Assembly: GCA_020073265.1 (NCBI GenBank)
Contig: JAIQFN010000003.1
Coordinates: 1-64,000, forward strand
Direction of reading: 5' to 3'
Source: Terriglobia bacterium
GTDB taxonomy: Bacteria; Acidobacteriota; Terriglobia; Bryobacterales; Bryobacteraceae
DNA: 64,000 nucleotides
Part shown: piece by piece, positions 17,360 to 26,187 of the stretch
How positions within the stretch are numbered: position 1 is the first letter of the stretch
How the letters are laid out: every line of letters starts with the position of its first letter
The notes under the pieces: generated by a model
What the model was told of the DNA's origin: nothing
The model's database searches: none
What the model saw: only the letters and a program-made list of their open reading frames with translations
Made by a program: the position numbers and the translations under genes

Positions 17360-17561
17360 GTGATCTGGCCACCTTTCCGAGTGCACGCCTTTTCATTTGC
17401 ACTTTCGTGACCGCGCCGCCGCCGGGCAGCAAGTTGTGATTGTTGAAGGACTTAGCTAGTTGGGACAAACACGCCAGACTGGTCAAAATGTCCAGGCACC
17501 GGGTCAGTCGGGGCAGTTTGTCCAGGCATCGGCGACCCGCGCAAATCGTCAACAGCGCAAG

Positions 17562-17586
17562 TAAGTTACCGCCTCCGGGCCGATGA
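17562..17586 (+). promoter_or_regulatory. Possible flagellar sigma-28-like promoter
   Basis: TAAGTT (17562-17567) and GCCGATGA (17579-17586) resemble the FliA elements TAAAGTTT and GCCGATAA, and they lie directly before a motility operon. The spacing is about two bases shorter than the standard, so this is a candidate only. The box ends seven bases before GTG 17594. Confidence 0.3.
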
Positions 17587-17593
17587 GAACTGC

Positions 17594-18577
17594 GTGCGTG
17601 AAGGTTGCGCCAATCCGGAAGGCCGCCAGGCCGTCGTGCAAGAAGCTCTTCAGGACGGCGAACTGCACAAGGCGCTGCTCGATCAACTCGACACCGGCAT
17701 CTACATCGTGGACCGGGACCGCCGCATTCTCTATTGGAATGGCGGCGCCGAGCGAATCACCGGGTACCTGGCGCACGAAGTGGCCGGACACTTCTGCCAC
17801 GGCGATTTGCTGATGCATTGTGACGCCGAAGGCGCGGTGCTGTGCGGCACGCGTTGCCCCTTGCTGCATGTGATGCAGGACTCCAAGCCGCGGGAATGCA
17901 CGGTCTTCCTCCGGCATCGCCAGGGGCACCGCCTTCCGGTGCATGTTCGCTCCCGGCCCATCCACAATTCCAACGGCGAGATCGTCGGAGCCGTCGAGGT
18001 GTTCGAAGAAGCGCTGGCGCCCGCCCGTCACGCCATCCGCGAGCTGCAGGTCTTCGGCTGTCTCGACGATCTGACCGGCGCCGCCAACCGCCGCTACGGC
18101 GAAATGCGGGTCGGGCAGGCGCTGGAGGCCCTGAACGAATTCGGAATTCCGTTCGGATGGCTGCGCATCGGCCTGGACTCCACCGAGCGACTCGAGCGCC
18201 GTTACGGCCACGGCCTGATCGATGCCGCGATGAAGATGCTCTTCGGCACCCTGGATGGCAACCTGGGTTCGTTCGACGTGCTGACCCGCTGGTCGAAAGC
18301 GGAGTTTCGCGTCGAGGTTCACTACAGCGCCCGGCTCGCGCTGGCCGAGATCGCCGAGAAACTGGTGGTCCTGGTGCGCGCCTCCGCCCTGGAGTGGTGG
18401 GGGGACCGGCTGCGCCTGACGGTTTCGATTGGCGCCGGCAGGGCCGAGCCCGGCGACACGCTGGAGTCGCTAGAAGCGCGCGTGGCCGGCGTCTTCGAAA
18501 GCTGCCAGGCCGGCTCGGGCGACCGCGCGACCGTAGCTCACGCCGCCGCGCCGGAAAGGACGCCATGTTTGCCATAG
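17594..18577 (+). CDS. PAS domain protein with degenerate GGDEF domain
   Basis: This 327-residue protein has a PAS domain (about residues 25-140) with four cysteines (C68, C76, C84, C88; C..HC.....LCGTRCPL), followed by a GGDEF fold (about 160-300) that begins LDDLTGAANRRYGE. The active-site loop reads RWSKAEF instead of R(Y/W)GG(D/E)EF, so diguanylate cyclase activity is probably lost. It may bind GTP or c-di-GMP or act as a sensor that signals through protein contacts. The cysteines could hold a metal or respond to redox. Its 3' end overlaps motA by 13 bases, so it is likely expressed with the stator genes. GTG 17594 lacks a Shine-Dalgarno sequence. Confidence 0.82.
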   Translation: MREGCANPEGRQAVVQEALQDGELHKALLDQLDTGIYIVDRDRRILYWNGGAERITGYLAHEVAGHFCHGDLLMHCDAEGAVLCGTRCPLLHVMQDSKPRECTVFLRHRQGHRLPVHVRSRPIHNSNGEIVGAVEVFEEALAPARHAIRELQVFGCLDDLTGAANRRYGEMRVGQALEALNEFGIPFGWLRIGLDSTERLERRYGHGLIDAAMKMLFGTLDGNLGSFDVLTRWSKAEFRVEVHYSARLALAEIAEKLVVLVRASALEWWGDRLRLTVSIGAGRAEPGDTLESLEARVAGVFESCQAGSGDRATVAHAAAPERTPCLP

Positions 18578-19416
18578 TCGGAATCGTGCTGGTCTTCGGA
18601 GCCGTCATCGGCGGATACCTGATGGAGCACGGCAACCTGAAGGTCCTGCTCCAACCCGCCGAGCTGCTCATCATCGCCGGAGCCGCCGCCGGCACCGTCC
18701 TGGTCGCCAATCCTCCCGCGGTGCTCAAGGGCATCCTGGAGGGCTTACGCGCGGTCTTCGGAAGTTCCAAGTTCGGCAAGGCCCTCTACCAGGACGTGCT
18801 GAAGCAGATGTACTTTCTCATGCAGGCCGCGCGCAAGCAAGGCTTGAACGAACTGGAAAACGACGTCGAAAATCCTGCCAAGAGCAAGATTTTCTCCAAG
18901 TGGGACCACCACCTGCAAAACTTCGTGTGCGATACGCTGCGCATGGCCATGACCGGCGGGCCGACGCCCTTCGAGCTGGATCAGATGATGGAGGTCGACA
19001 TGGAAGTTCATCACCACACCTCCAACCAACCGGTCAACGCGCTCAACACGGTGGCCGATTCTCTGCCGGGCCTGGGCATTGTCGCCGCCGTTCTGGGCGT
19101 GGTGATCACCATGCAGGCGTTGGGCGGTCCGCCAGAGGAGATCGGTCACAAGGTGGCGGCCGCGCTGGTGGGGACGTTCCTCGGAATCCTGCTGTGCTAC
19201 GGCCTGCTGGGACCGATGGCCTCCAAGATGGGTAAAGCGGCCGAGGAAGAAGGACAGTTCTATCACGTCGTGCGCCTGGCGCTCATCGCGTTCCTAAAAG
19301 GCGCTTCACCGCTAGTGGCCATCGAATTCGGCCGCCGCGCCGTGCCGGGGCACATCCGGCCGTCCTTCCAGGAACTGGAAAAGGCCTTGAAGGGCAAGGA
19401 ACCTGCAGCGACATGA
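18565..19416 (+). CDS. motA: Flagellar stator protein MotA (pair 1)
   Basis: This 283-residue protein has the MotA/TolQ fold: two N-terminal helices (FAIVGIVLVFGAVIGGYLME, PAELLIIAGAAAGTVLVAN), a cytoplasmic domain, and two C-terminal helices including the proline-bearing LPGLGIVAAVLGVVITM. It forms the proton channel with MotB and drives flagellar rotation. It overlaps the PAS protein upstream by 13 bases and motB downstream by four. A second MotA lies at 28059-28940, and the two are clearly paralogous (shared PPEEIGHKVAAALVGTFLGI). Confidence 0.94.
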   Translation: MFAIVGIVLVFGAVIGGYLMEHGNLKVLLQPAELLIIAGAAAGTVLVANPPAVLKGILEGLRAVFGSSKFGKALYQDVLKQMYFLMQAARKQGLNELENDVENPAKSKIFSKWDHHLQNFVCDTLRMAMTGGPTPFELDQMMEVDMEVHHHTSNQPVNALNTVADSLPGLGIVAAVLGVVITMQALGGPPEEIGHKVAAALVGTFLGILLCYGLLGPMASKMGKAAEEEGQFYHVVRLALIAFLKGASPLVAIEFGRRAVPGHIRPSFQELEKALKGKEPAAT

Positions 19417-20156
19417 TGCCGAAGCAAGAGATGGATTCGATCGCCGTCACTCCCATCATCATCAAGAAAAAAGTCGTGCACGCCGGCCATCACGGCGGCG
19501 CCTGGAAAGTAGCCTACGCCGACTTCGTCACCGCCATGATGGCGCTTTTTATCGTGCTCTGGCTGATGGGATCGAGCGAACCAGTCAAAAAAGCCGTGGC
19601 CGGCTACTTCCGCGACCCGTCCGGAAAAACCGCCGAGAGCGGCAATGGCCAGGGCGGCACCGGGCTGAACATCGCCGTCGGCAAAGACGACATGACCAAG
19701 CTCAAGCAGAAGCTGGAAATGGCCATGGAGCACGCACCCGAACTGGAAAAATTGAAAGACCAGGTGCAGATGACCGTCACCGGCGAGGGATTGCGCATCG
19801 AGCTGCTGGAGTCGGAAGTCGGCACGTTTTTTGAAAGCGGCAGCGCGCAGCCCACCGGCTCCGGCCAAGAAATGCTGGACATGCTGGCTGCCGAGCTGGG
19901 CAAAATGCAGAACAAGCTGCTGCTAGAAGGCCACACCGACGCGCGCCCCTATCAATCCGCCAACGGCTATTCAAACTGGGAACTGTCGGTGGACCGCGCG
20001 AATTCCGCCAGAAAACTGATGCAGTCCAGCGGTCTCAAATCCAACCAGGTCGCCGAAGTCCGGGGCTACGCCGATCAGCGGCTGCGCAAGCCGGAGGATC
20101 CGGACAGCGCGTCCAACCGCCGCGTCTCCATCGTGGTCAAGTACCGCGAACGCTAA
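19413..20156 (+). CDS. motB: Flagellar stator protein MotB (pair 1)
   Basis: This 247-residue protein has a basic cytoplasmic head, then AWKVAYADFVTAMMALFIVLWLM, where Asp37 is the proton-carrying residue, a plug/linker region, and a C-terminal OmpA-like peptidoglycan-binding domain (LLLEGHTDARPYQS, NRRVSIVVKY). It anchors the MotA channel to the cell wall. It starts four bases inside motA. Its stop overlaps that of the convergent TolB/TPR gene (CTAA). Confidence 0.94.
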   Translation: MMPKQEMDSIAVTPIIIKKKVVHAGHHGGAWKVAYADFVTAMMALFIVLWLMGSSEPVKKAVAGYFRDPSGKTAESGNGQGGTGLNIAVGKDDMTKLKQKLEMAMEHAPELEKLKDQVQMTVTGEGLRIELLESEVGTFFESGSAQPTGSGQEMLDMLAAELGKMQNKLLLEGHTDARPYQSANGYSNWELSVDRANSARKLMQSSGLKSNQVAEVRGYADQRLRKPEDPDSASNRRVSIVVKYRER

Positions 20157-21910
20157 GAGCCGCGTTTCGGCAGCGTCTTTTCGAGAAACGCCTTCACCCC
20201 GGCGTCATCGTTGTAGAAGAACCACGACATCGGCGCGTACAGATACATGGTGGACCGGTCCTCGTACGCGCGCTTGATCCACAGCATGAGGCTGTCGTGG
20301 TCGCCCAACGCCGAGCACAGCAGCAGCGTTGTCAACGGTTCCACGTATTGCTTCTTGCGAATCTGCTCCAGTTCCGTCAGAATCGCGCGCGCTTCCGCGG
20401 GCCGGCCAGCCCACGCCGCGGCCATGCCCTTTAACCCTAAGAAGGTCGCCTCTTTGGTCAGGTCAGGATTCTGAGCCAGGAGCGTTTCCACGATGCCGAC
20501 CGCTCTCCGGCGGTCGCCTCGGAGCTCGTACGCCGCCGCTCTTTCCCATTCGATGATCGGGTAGCCGGGAAACAGCTCCTCGGCGTGTTCCAGAAATTTC
20601 ACCGCGTCGTCGAACTTGCGCGCCGCCAGTAGCTCGTTGGCGATATCCCAGTGGATCGGAATCGAAAGCGGATCGAGCGCCAGCGCCACTTGCATTTCCT
20701 TGGTGGCGTCGTCCAGCCTGCCCTGCGCCTCCAGCGAATGCGCCACCCAATGATGCACCCAGCCCGAGCCTGGATCGAGTTGGAGCGCCCGCTGGAACTC
20801 GCGCCGCGCTCCCTCCAGGTCCCACTCGAAATCCATTTTCACGATGCCGCGCGAGGTGTGCGCCTCAGCCAGGTTGTCGTCCAGCGCCACGGCCTGCTCG
20901 GCGGCCTGCTTGGCTTTCGGCAGCACTTCCTTGGGCCACACCGCGAAATTTTCGGCCAGGTAGGCGTACGCGTCGGCCATGCCCGCATAGGCTCGCGCGA
21001 AATTCGGATCCAGCCGGATGGCTTGCTGGTAACGCTCGATCGCCTTCCAATAGGACTCCGGCACCTCGTGCTGGTTGAAGAAGTAGAGTCCCTCCTGGTA
21101 GCGGTCGTAGGCTTGCAAGTTGCTGGTGGTCTGTTTCCGCCCTTTCGGAACGTCGCCGGCCCGCAACTGGTCGGCGATGGTTTGCGAGATCTCCTGCTGC
21201 ACCGCGAATACGTCGCGCAGCTTGCGATCGTAGGTCCGCGACCACAAGTGCGTGCCGTCGGACACGCGATTGAGCTGCGCCGTGATCCGCAATTCGTCAC
21301 CGGCCTTCCGCACGCTGCCTTCCAGCACCGCTACCACGTTCAACTGCTGGCCGATCTGGCGGACGTCGGCGGCCTTGCCCTTGAAAGCGAACGCGGAAGT
21401 TCGCGCCACCACCCGCAGGTTCGGAACCCGGCTCAGCGCGTCGATGATCTCTTCGGTCAGGCCGTCGCTGAAATATTCCTGATCCTTCTGCGGACTCATG
21501 TCCACGAAAGGAAGCACCACCACCGAAGACAGCGCCTGCCCGGACGCGTTGGCTTGACGATTTCGCCACCACAGCACTCCCGCCACGATCGCAATGACAA
21601 TGCCGGCGCTCACCAGCCACACCGTCCAGCGTCGGACCGGCCGCCGCTCGGGCTCGGCCTCGGCCGCCGCACCCTGCGTACTGCCTTTCCGCGCCTCCCG
21701 CCAGGCATCCAGCTCCGCCTTCAACGCGTACACCGATCCCTGCTTGGCATGCTGGTGACGGTGAACCGGCAGCCCCTCATTCTTCTCCCAGCCTTGAACG
21801 GTCCGCACCTCCCGGCCCAGGTAGCCCGCGATTTCTTTCCACGACTCCAGGCGGTCTGGCCCCTCCTGGGGCCGCCGGGCGATCGGAATGGGACGGGGTG
21901 AGTCTGACAT
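20153..21910 (-). CDS. HTH - membrane - TolB-like - TPR regulator/sensor
   Basis: This 585-residue protein has an N-terminal HTH of the MerR/excisionase-like type (WKEIAGYLGREVRTVQGWEK), one membrane helix (about residues 96-113), a FlgO/TolB-N-like domain (VVVLPFVDMSP, FSDGLTEEII, then AVLEGSVRKAG), and about seven TPR-like repeats up to the C-terminus. This is the CadC-like architecture common in Acidobacteriota: a DNA-binding head in the cytoplasm and a periplasmic sensing or scaffold part. The target is unknown. A TATACT box precedes the ATG, with TGAC..GTCA half-sites next to it. Confidence 0.86.
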   Translation of the reverse strand: MSDSPRPIPIARRPQEGPDRLESWKEIAGYLGREVRTVQGWEKNEGLPVHRHQHAKQGSVYALKAELDAWREARKGSTQGAAAEAEPERRPVRRWTVWLVSAGIVIAIVAGVLWWRNRQANASGQALSSVVVLPFVDMSPQKDQEYFSDGLTEEIIDALSRVPNLRVVARTSAFAFKGKAADVRQIGQQLNVVAVLEGSVRKAGDELRITAQLNRVSDGTHLWSRTYDRKLRDVFAVQQEISQTIADQLRAGDVPKGRKQTTSNLQAYDRYQEGLYFFNQHEVPESYWKAIERYQQAIRLDPNFARAYAGMADAYAYLAENFAVWPKEVLPKAKQAAEQAVALDDNLAEAHTSRGIVKMDFEWDLEGARREFQRALQLDPGSGWVHHWVAHSLEAQGRLDDATKEMQVALALDPLSIPIHWDIANELLAARKFDDAVKFLEHAEELFPGYPIIEWERAAAYELRGDRRRAVGIVETLLAQNPDLTKEATFLGLKGMAAAWAGRPAEARAILTELEQIRKKQYVEPLTTLLLCSALGDHDSLMLWIKRAYEDRSTMYLYAPMSWFFYNDDAGVKAFLEKTLPKRGS

Positions 21911-21985
21911 CAGCCTTCTGACACGTCAGTATACCGCGCGAGGCACGAAAAAGAGCGAAATCTCGTGTATTGCGTGTGGTTTCGC

Positions 21986-22015
21986 TTGAACTGCGCGCCG
22001 CTCAGACTTTATGTT
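21986..22015 (+). promoter_or_regulatory. Promoter for the PKD-domain secreted protein
   Basis: TTGAAC (21986-21991) and TATGTT (22010-22015) with an 18-base spacer give a transcript start near 22022. AAGGAGA at 22051-22057 is a well-placed ribosome site for GTG 22064. Confidence 0.5.
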
Positions 22016-22063
22016 CGCAGCATGCGACAGCCGACTGAGCGCCATCGCACAAGGAGAATAGAA

Positions 22064-22984
22064 GTGAAAAGCTTGTCCCAAGGCAGGGCCGTGGCTACGG
22101 CCGTTGTACTTTCCGCACTCGGCGCGGTCTCCGCCAGCGCCATGTGCGGCACCAAACCGAATCAGAGCCCGGCGGCCTATCAGCTTGCCGTCCAGTCGTT
22201 TCAGGGGATGCAAGCCAGGCAGCAAGCACGGGCGGCCCGCCTCAGCGGCGAAGCCCCGCGGGCCAGTTCCACCCCCAGCATCGCCGGACTCTGGCACACG
22301 GTCTTCCTGGTAGATCCGAACGGTGGCTACTTCACCGCCGGACCCAACGTATTCGATGAAGGCTTCGATGCCTGGCATCAGGACGGAACCGAAACCCTCA
22401 ACGACATCTCGCCGCCACCCACCGGCAACGTTTGCATCGGCGTCTGGACCCAGACCGGCACGAACACGTACCTTCTCAAACACCCCACCTGGGGCTACGA
22501 CGAGAACAACATCAACGTCATTGGTGTCGGAACATTCATCGAAAAGATTACCCTGGACCCCAGCGGAAATAGTTACACCGGCACGGTCAGCCTGGACGCT
22601 TTCGATCTCAGCGGTGCTGCTTTGTTTCACTTCGATGGCACAGTCATGGCCGAGAGAATCGCCGCCGATACGCAGCCCTTCATGGCCACGCCTCCTACCG
22701 GCGTTCCGGTGACCGCCGTGGTGAAAGCCTCCTCGTCGAGCACCAGCGACAAATCCGTCACTCTGGACGGCAGCGGATCCACTGGCGCCGGCGCGTTGAC
22801 GTATCTCTATTCGGTGCTGCCCGGCGGCAAAGTCCCGGCCATTTTGCAGACGGCCAACAATCCCAAGGCAACGGTTCAGTTCGTCAATGGCCCCGGGACG
22901 TACATCGTGCAACTGCACGTCACCGACTCGGTAGGCAATTCGGCCACATCGGATCCCGTCACGCTTACCTACACCGGAAACTGA
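22064..22984 (+). CDS. Secreted protein with C-terminal PKD/Ig-like domain
   Basis: This 306-residue protein starts at GTG 22064, supported by AAGGAGA six bases upstream. It has a signal peptide (AVATAVVLSALGAVSASA) and a central domain of unknown type (IAGLWHTVFLVDP to VMAERIAAD) that resembles other acidobacterial secreted 'IAGLW' proteins. From about residue 220 there is a PKD-like beta-sandwich (VTLDGSGSTGAGALTYLYSV, GTYIVQLHVTDSVGNS). Such domains usually mediate surface interactions. No catalytic motif is visible. Confidence 0.78.
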   Translation: MKSLSQGRAVATAVVLSALGAVSASAMCGTKPNQSPAAYQLAVQSFQGMQARQQARAARLSGEAPRASSTPSIAGLWHTVFLVDPNGGYFTAGPNVFDEGFDAWHQDGTETLNDISPPPTGNVCIGVWTQTGTNTYLLKHPTWGYDENNINVIGVGTFIEKITLDPSGNSYTGTVSLDAFDLSGAALFHFDGTVMAERIAADTQPFMATPPTGVPVTAVVKASSSSTSDKSVTLDGSGSTGAGALTYLYSVLPGGKVPAILQTANNPKATVQFVNGPGTYIVQLHVTDSVGNSATSDPVTLTYTGN

Positions 22985-23007
22985 CACCGGCTGAGTCCGG
23001 ACATACA

Positions 23008-24624
23008 ATGAAAACCATGTTGCGGCTCATTAGGGTATCGCTAATTCTGGCCACCGCCACTCTGGCCATGGCCCAGCATCATCATGAGGCAACCGGTTCC
23101 GAAAAGCCGGTTGCCTTGATGCAGGGCTTGGGAAACTGGCATCATCCCATCGCCACTCACAATCCGGAAGCCCAGAAATTCTTCGACCAGGGACTCGCGC
23201 TGCTCTACGGATTCAACAAGTATGAGTCCCTGCGATCGTTTCGAAAAGCCTCCGAGCTCGACCCGCACGCGGCCATGGCGTTCTGGGGCATGGCCATGGC
23301 CCTGGGTCCCTACATCAACATGGACGGCGATTCCGACGTAAAGCTGAAGGAATCCTGCGCTGCCGTGCAAGCTGGTTTGCGCGTGGCCGCGAACGGCTCC
23401 ATCGACCGCGCCTGGCTCGAAGCGGCCGGCACGCGCTGTCCGGATTTCGCCGACCCGTCCAAATACATTCGCGCCATGCACGACCTGGCCGCGCGCCTGC
23501 CCGACGACCCCGACGCCCAGACCCTGTACGCCGAAGCGCTCATGATTCCGGTCCGCTGGCACTGGTACGGCATCGACGGCAAGCCGGCCGCCGGCGTCCC
23601 CGAAGCGGAACGCACGCTCGAGGCGGTGCTGCGCCGTTATCCCCAGCATCCCGGAGCGAATCACTTCTACATTCACGCCGTCGAGTCGTCGCCTACGCCC
23701 GAGCGCGCCGTCCCCAGCGCGCAACGCCTGATGGGCATCGTGCCCGCCGCCGGTCACATCGTGCACATGCCCGGACACATCTGGCTGGTGCTGGGCGATT
23801 TCAACAACACCATCGCGGTGAACGAGCGCGCCGTCGCAGTCGACCGCCAGTATTTCGAGCAAACCGGCGTCTCGAGCGCCTACGGCATGTACTATATGCA
23901 TAACCTGCAGTTCATCGTGTACACGCGCGGAATGCAGGGACACGCAGCCGACTCGAAGAAGGCCGTCCGCGAGATGTCGGCAGTATTGAAAGACATGGCG
24001 CCGGCGATGGCGGAGATGGCCGACGTTATCAGCTCCTGGCTCACTCTGGCTCAGGTGCGCTCGCGCCTGTTCGACGACGTGCTGGCGAGCCCGCAACCCA
24101 AGAACGTACCGGGCGCAATCGCGATGTGGCACGCCGCGCGCGCGCTCGCGTTCGCCGGAAAGGCGCAACCCAACGAAGCCCGCAAGGAACAGGCCGAGTT
24201 CGAGCGCCTGAGAAAATCCATGGACCGCAGCGGCTATTGGAGCACCAACAAACTCGCCGACGTCGTGGATTTTGCGTCCGCGGCGCTGGCCGCGCGCCTG
24301 GAGTCCAGTCCCGCCAAGGCTGTTCCGCTATGGAAGAAAGCCCTCGCGATGCAAGATGCGCTGGTCTACGACGAGCCTCCGGCCTGGTACTACCCATTGC
24401 GCGAATCGCTGGGCGCGTCACTGCTTTTGTCGGGCGACGCCGCGGGCGCCGAAGCCGTCTTCCGCGAAGGCGTGCGCCGCAGCCCCAACAACGGCCGCAT
24501 GCTCTTCGGCCTGCTCGAAAGCCTGAAGGCCCAAAAGAAAACCGATGCCGCCGCCTGGGTGCAGCGCGAATTCGACTCCGCCTGGAAGGGCGCCGACATC
24601 CAACTCCGTATCACGGACCTGTAA
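23008..24624 (+). CDS. Secreted tetratricopeptide-repeat protein
   Basis: This protein of about 538 residues has a signal peptide, then a His-rich start to the mature chain (AQHHHE), and TPR-like helical pairs through most of its length (FFDQGLALLYGFNKYESLRSF, FWGMAMALGP, AVFREGVRRSPNNGRML). Conserved-looking histidines occur in NHFYIHAVE and HMPGHIW. The family is frequent in Acidobacteriota and its function is unknown; a periplasmic scaffold is likely. A TACAAT box overlaps the first ATG (23008) and lies seven bases before a second in-frame ATG at 23017, so the leaderless start is probably 23017. Confidence 0.8.
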   Translation: MKTMLRLIRVSLILATATLAMAQHHHEATGSEKPVALMQGLGNWHHPIATHNPEAQKFFDQGLALLYGFNKYESLRSFRKASELDPHAAMAFWGMAMALGPYINMDGDSDVKLKESCAAVQAGLRVAANGSIDRAWLEAAGTRCPDFADPSKYIRAMHDLAARLPDDPDAQTLYAEALMIPVRWHWYGIDGKPAAGVPEAERTLEAVLRRYPQHPGANHFYIHAVESSPTPERAVPSAQRLMGIVPAAGHIVHMPGHIWLVLGDFNNTIAVNERAVAVDRQYFEQTGVSSAYGMYYMHNLQFIVYTRGMQGHAADSKKAVREMSAVLKDMAPAMAEMADVISSWLTLAQVRSRLFDDVLASPQPKNVPGAIAMWHAARALAFAGKAQPNEARKEQAEFERLRKSMDRSGYWSTNKLADVVDFASAALAARLESSPAKAVPLWKKALAMQDALVYDEPPAWYYPLRESLGASLLLSGDAAGAEAVFREGVRRSPNNGRMLFGLLESLKAQKKTDAAAWVQREFDSAWKGADIQLRITDL

Positions 24625-24770
24625 CAAAATCGGGAGAGACGAATCATCCCCCGTCTGCTAAAATCGGAGTAGACTGCCTAATCAGGCCAAGCGGTTCCAT
24701 CCCGCTCCCCCCTTGATTCAACCGAGCGAAGCTGTTTATACTGGCTTTTTTCGCCGATAGAGTACTTGAC

Positions 24771-25037
24771 ATGACGCCCCGGGAAGATTTCGACCCACTG
24801 GCACCGCAGCGCGAAGCTGCCATGTTCTATGGTCTGTTCTTGCGCGGCCATTCCCCCGACACGCTCCGGCGCGACATCGACGTCCCCAAGCCGCTACTCG
24901 ACAAATGGCGCAATGCGCGCCGTTACGAAGTCTCGTTCCGCAACTCCCTCCAGCGCGTCTATCAATACCGCAAGCAAGTCCTGGCCATTTTCGATGAGCT
25001 GGTCCTGAACGAGAAGAGCCGGGCGCGGCTCCAGTAA
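24771..25037 (+). CDS. Small basic helical protein, unknown
   Basis: This 88-residue protein is rich in Arg, Lys and Leu and predicted to be mainly helical. The stretch FLRGHSPDTLRRDIDVPKPL resembles a helix-turn-helix segment (a short helix, a turn, then a DIxVPxxxLxxW recognition helix), so a DNA-binding role is possible. I do not know a named family. A TAGAGT box ends seven bases before ATG 24771 and no Shine-Dalgarno sequence is present. It lies between the TPR gene and the deoxyhypusine-synthase-like gene, with its own spacing on both sides. Confidence 0.6.
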   Translation: MTPREDFDPLAPQREAAMFYGLFLRGHSPDTLRRDIDVPKPLLDKWRNARRYEVSFRNSLQRVYQYRKQVLAIFDELVLNEKSRARLQ

Positions 25038-25095
25038 TTCACCCGCAACACATTTCCCTCTGCCACCGTAACAGTCGTCCCTTACACTAGAGAAG

Positions 25096-26187
25096 ATGAA
25101 GCACACTCACACCCCACCCGCCGAAGAATCGCGCGCCAGCGCCGAAGAATCGCACGCAACCAAAGAACGCATTCTCTCCACGCCGACGCGGCCCTTCGAT
25201 CCGGTGGGCGCCTCCAGCGCTTCCGAAATCCTGACGCGCATGCAAGGCACCGCCTTCCAAGGCAAGCAGCTCGGCCTGGCGTTCGAAGTCTGGAAGAAGA
25301 TGCTGGGGGATCGCTGCACCATCATGATGGGCATGTCCGGCGCCATGGTTCCCGCTGGAATGCGCCGGCTGGTGGTCCGCATGATCGAGAACCGCCTCAT
25401 CGACTGCCTGGTCTCCACCGGCGCCAACTTCTTCCACGATCTGCACGAGACGCTGGGCAATTTCCACTACCAGGGATCGCCCTCCATCGACGACGTGCTG
25501 CTGGCCGAAAATCTAATCGACCGCATGTACGACGTGCTGGCGGACGAGCAGAAATTCCGCGACCACGACCAATGGATCGGACGCTTCGCCGCTTCGCTCG
25601 ATCAAACGCGCCCCTACACCACGCGCGAGTTTTTGTACCTGCTGGGCCTCGAGCTCGCCAAGCACTCCAAAGAGGACGGCATCGTCTCCGCCGCAGCCAA
25701 GGCCGGCATCCCGCTGTACTGCCCCGCGGTGGCCGACAGCTCCATCGGCATCGGCATCGCCGCCAATCGTTACGCCGGCGGCAACCGCTTCACCTTCGAC
25801 GTGATCGGCGACGTGGTCGAAACCGCGCAAATCGTGGCCGAGTCCAAAGCCACCGGCGTGATCTATTTCGGCGGCGGCACTCCCAAGAACTTCGTCCAGC
25901 AGACCGAAGTCACCGCCATCATCATGAACACCGGCGTGACCGGCCACAAGTACGCCATCCAATGCGTCACCGACGCGGCGCACTGGGGCGGACTCTCCGG
26001 ATGCACCTTCGAAGAGGCGCAGAGCTGGGGCAAGATCGCCAAAGACGCTTCCATGGTGACGTGCCACTCCGACTCCACCATCGCCATGCCGATTCTGGTG
26101 TCCGCGCTGCTCGAGCAGAAAAAGCTGCTAGCCAATCGCAAGCGCCCCAGTTTCAAGATGGGCCGCGAGCTCGGAGTCTCCGCATGA
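25096..26187 (+). CDS. Deoxyhypusine-synthase-like protein
   Basis: This 363-residue protein belongs to the DHS family: an NAD-binding fold with MMGMSGAMVPAGMRRLV, STGANFFHDLHE, and the catalytic-lysine loop GGGTPKNFVQQTE. Eukaryotic and archaeal enzymes modify eIF5A with spermidine. Bacteria lack eIF5A, and related bacterial proteins are thought to make homospermidine or other polyamine conjugates, so the substrate here is open. A CTGCCA-N17-TACACT promoter places transcription at the ATG (leaderless). The PhzF gene overlaps its stop by four bases, which suggests a joint pathway. Confidence 0.88.
   Translation: MKHTHTPPAEESRASAEESHATKERILSTPTRPFDPVGASSASEILTRMQGTAFQGKQLGLAFEVWKKMLGDRCTIMMGMSGAMVPAGMRRLVVRMIENRLIDCLVSTGANFFHDLHETLGNFHYQGSPSIDDVLLAENLIDRMYDVLADEQKFRDHDQWIGRFAASLDQTRPYTTREFLYLLGLELAKHSKEDGIVSAAAKAGIPLYCPAVADSSIGIGIAANRYAGGNRFTFDVIGDVVETAQIVAESKATGVIYFGGGTPKNFVQQTEVTAIIMNTGVTGHKYAIQCVTDAAHWGGLSGCTFEEAQSWGKIAKDASMVTCHSDSTIAMPILVSALLEQKKLLANRKRPSFKMGRELGVSA

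Noticed and set aside
17562-17586. A firm flagellar sigma-28 promoter before the PAS gene
   Set aside because: The spacing is about two bases short and the -35 part is imperfect, so I list it only as a low-confidence candidate.
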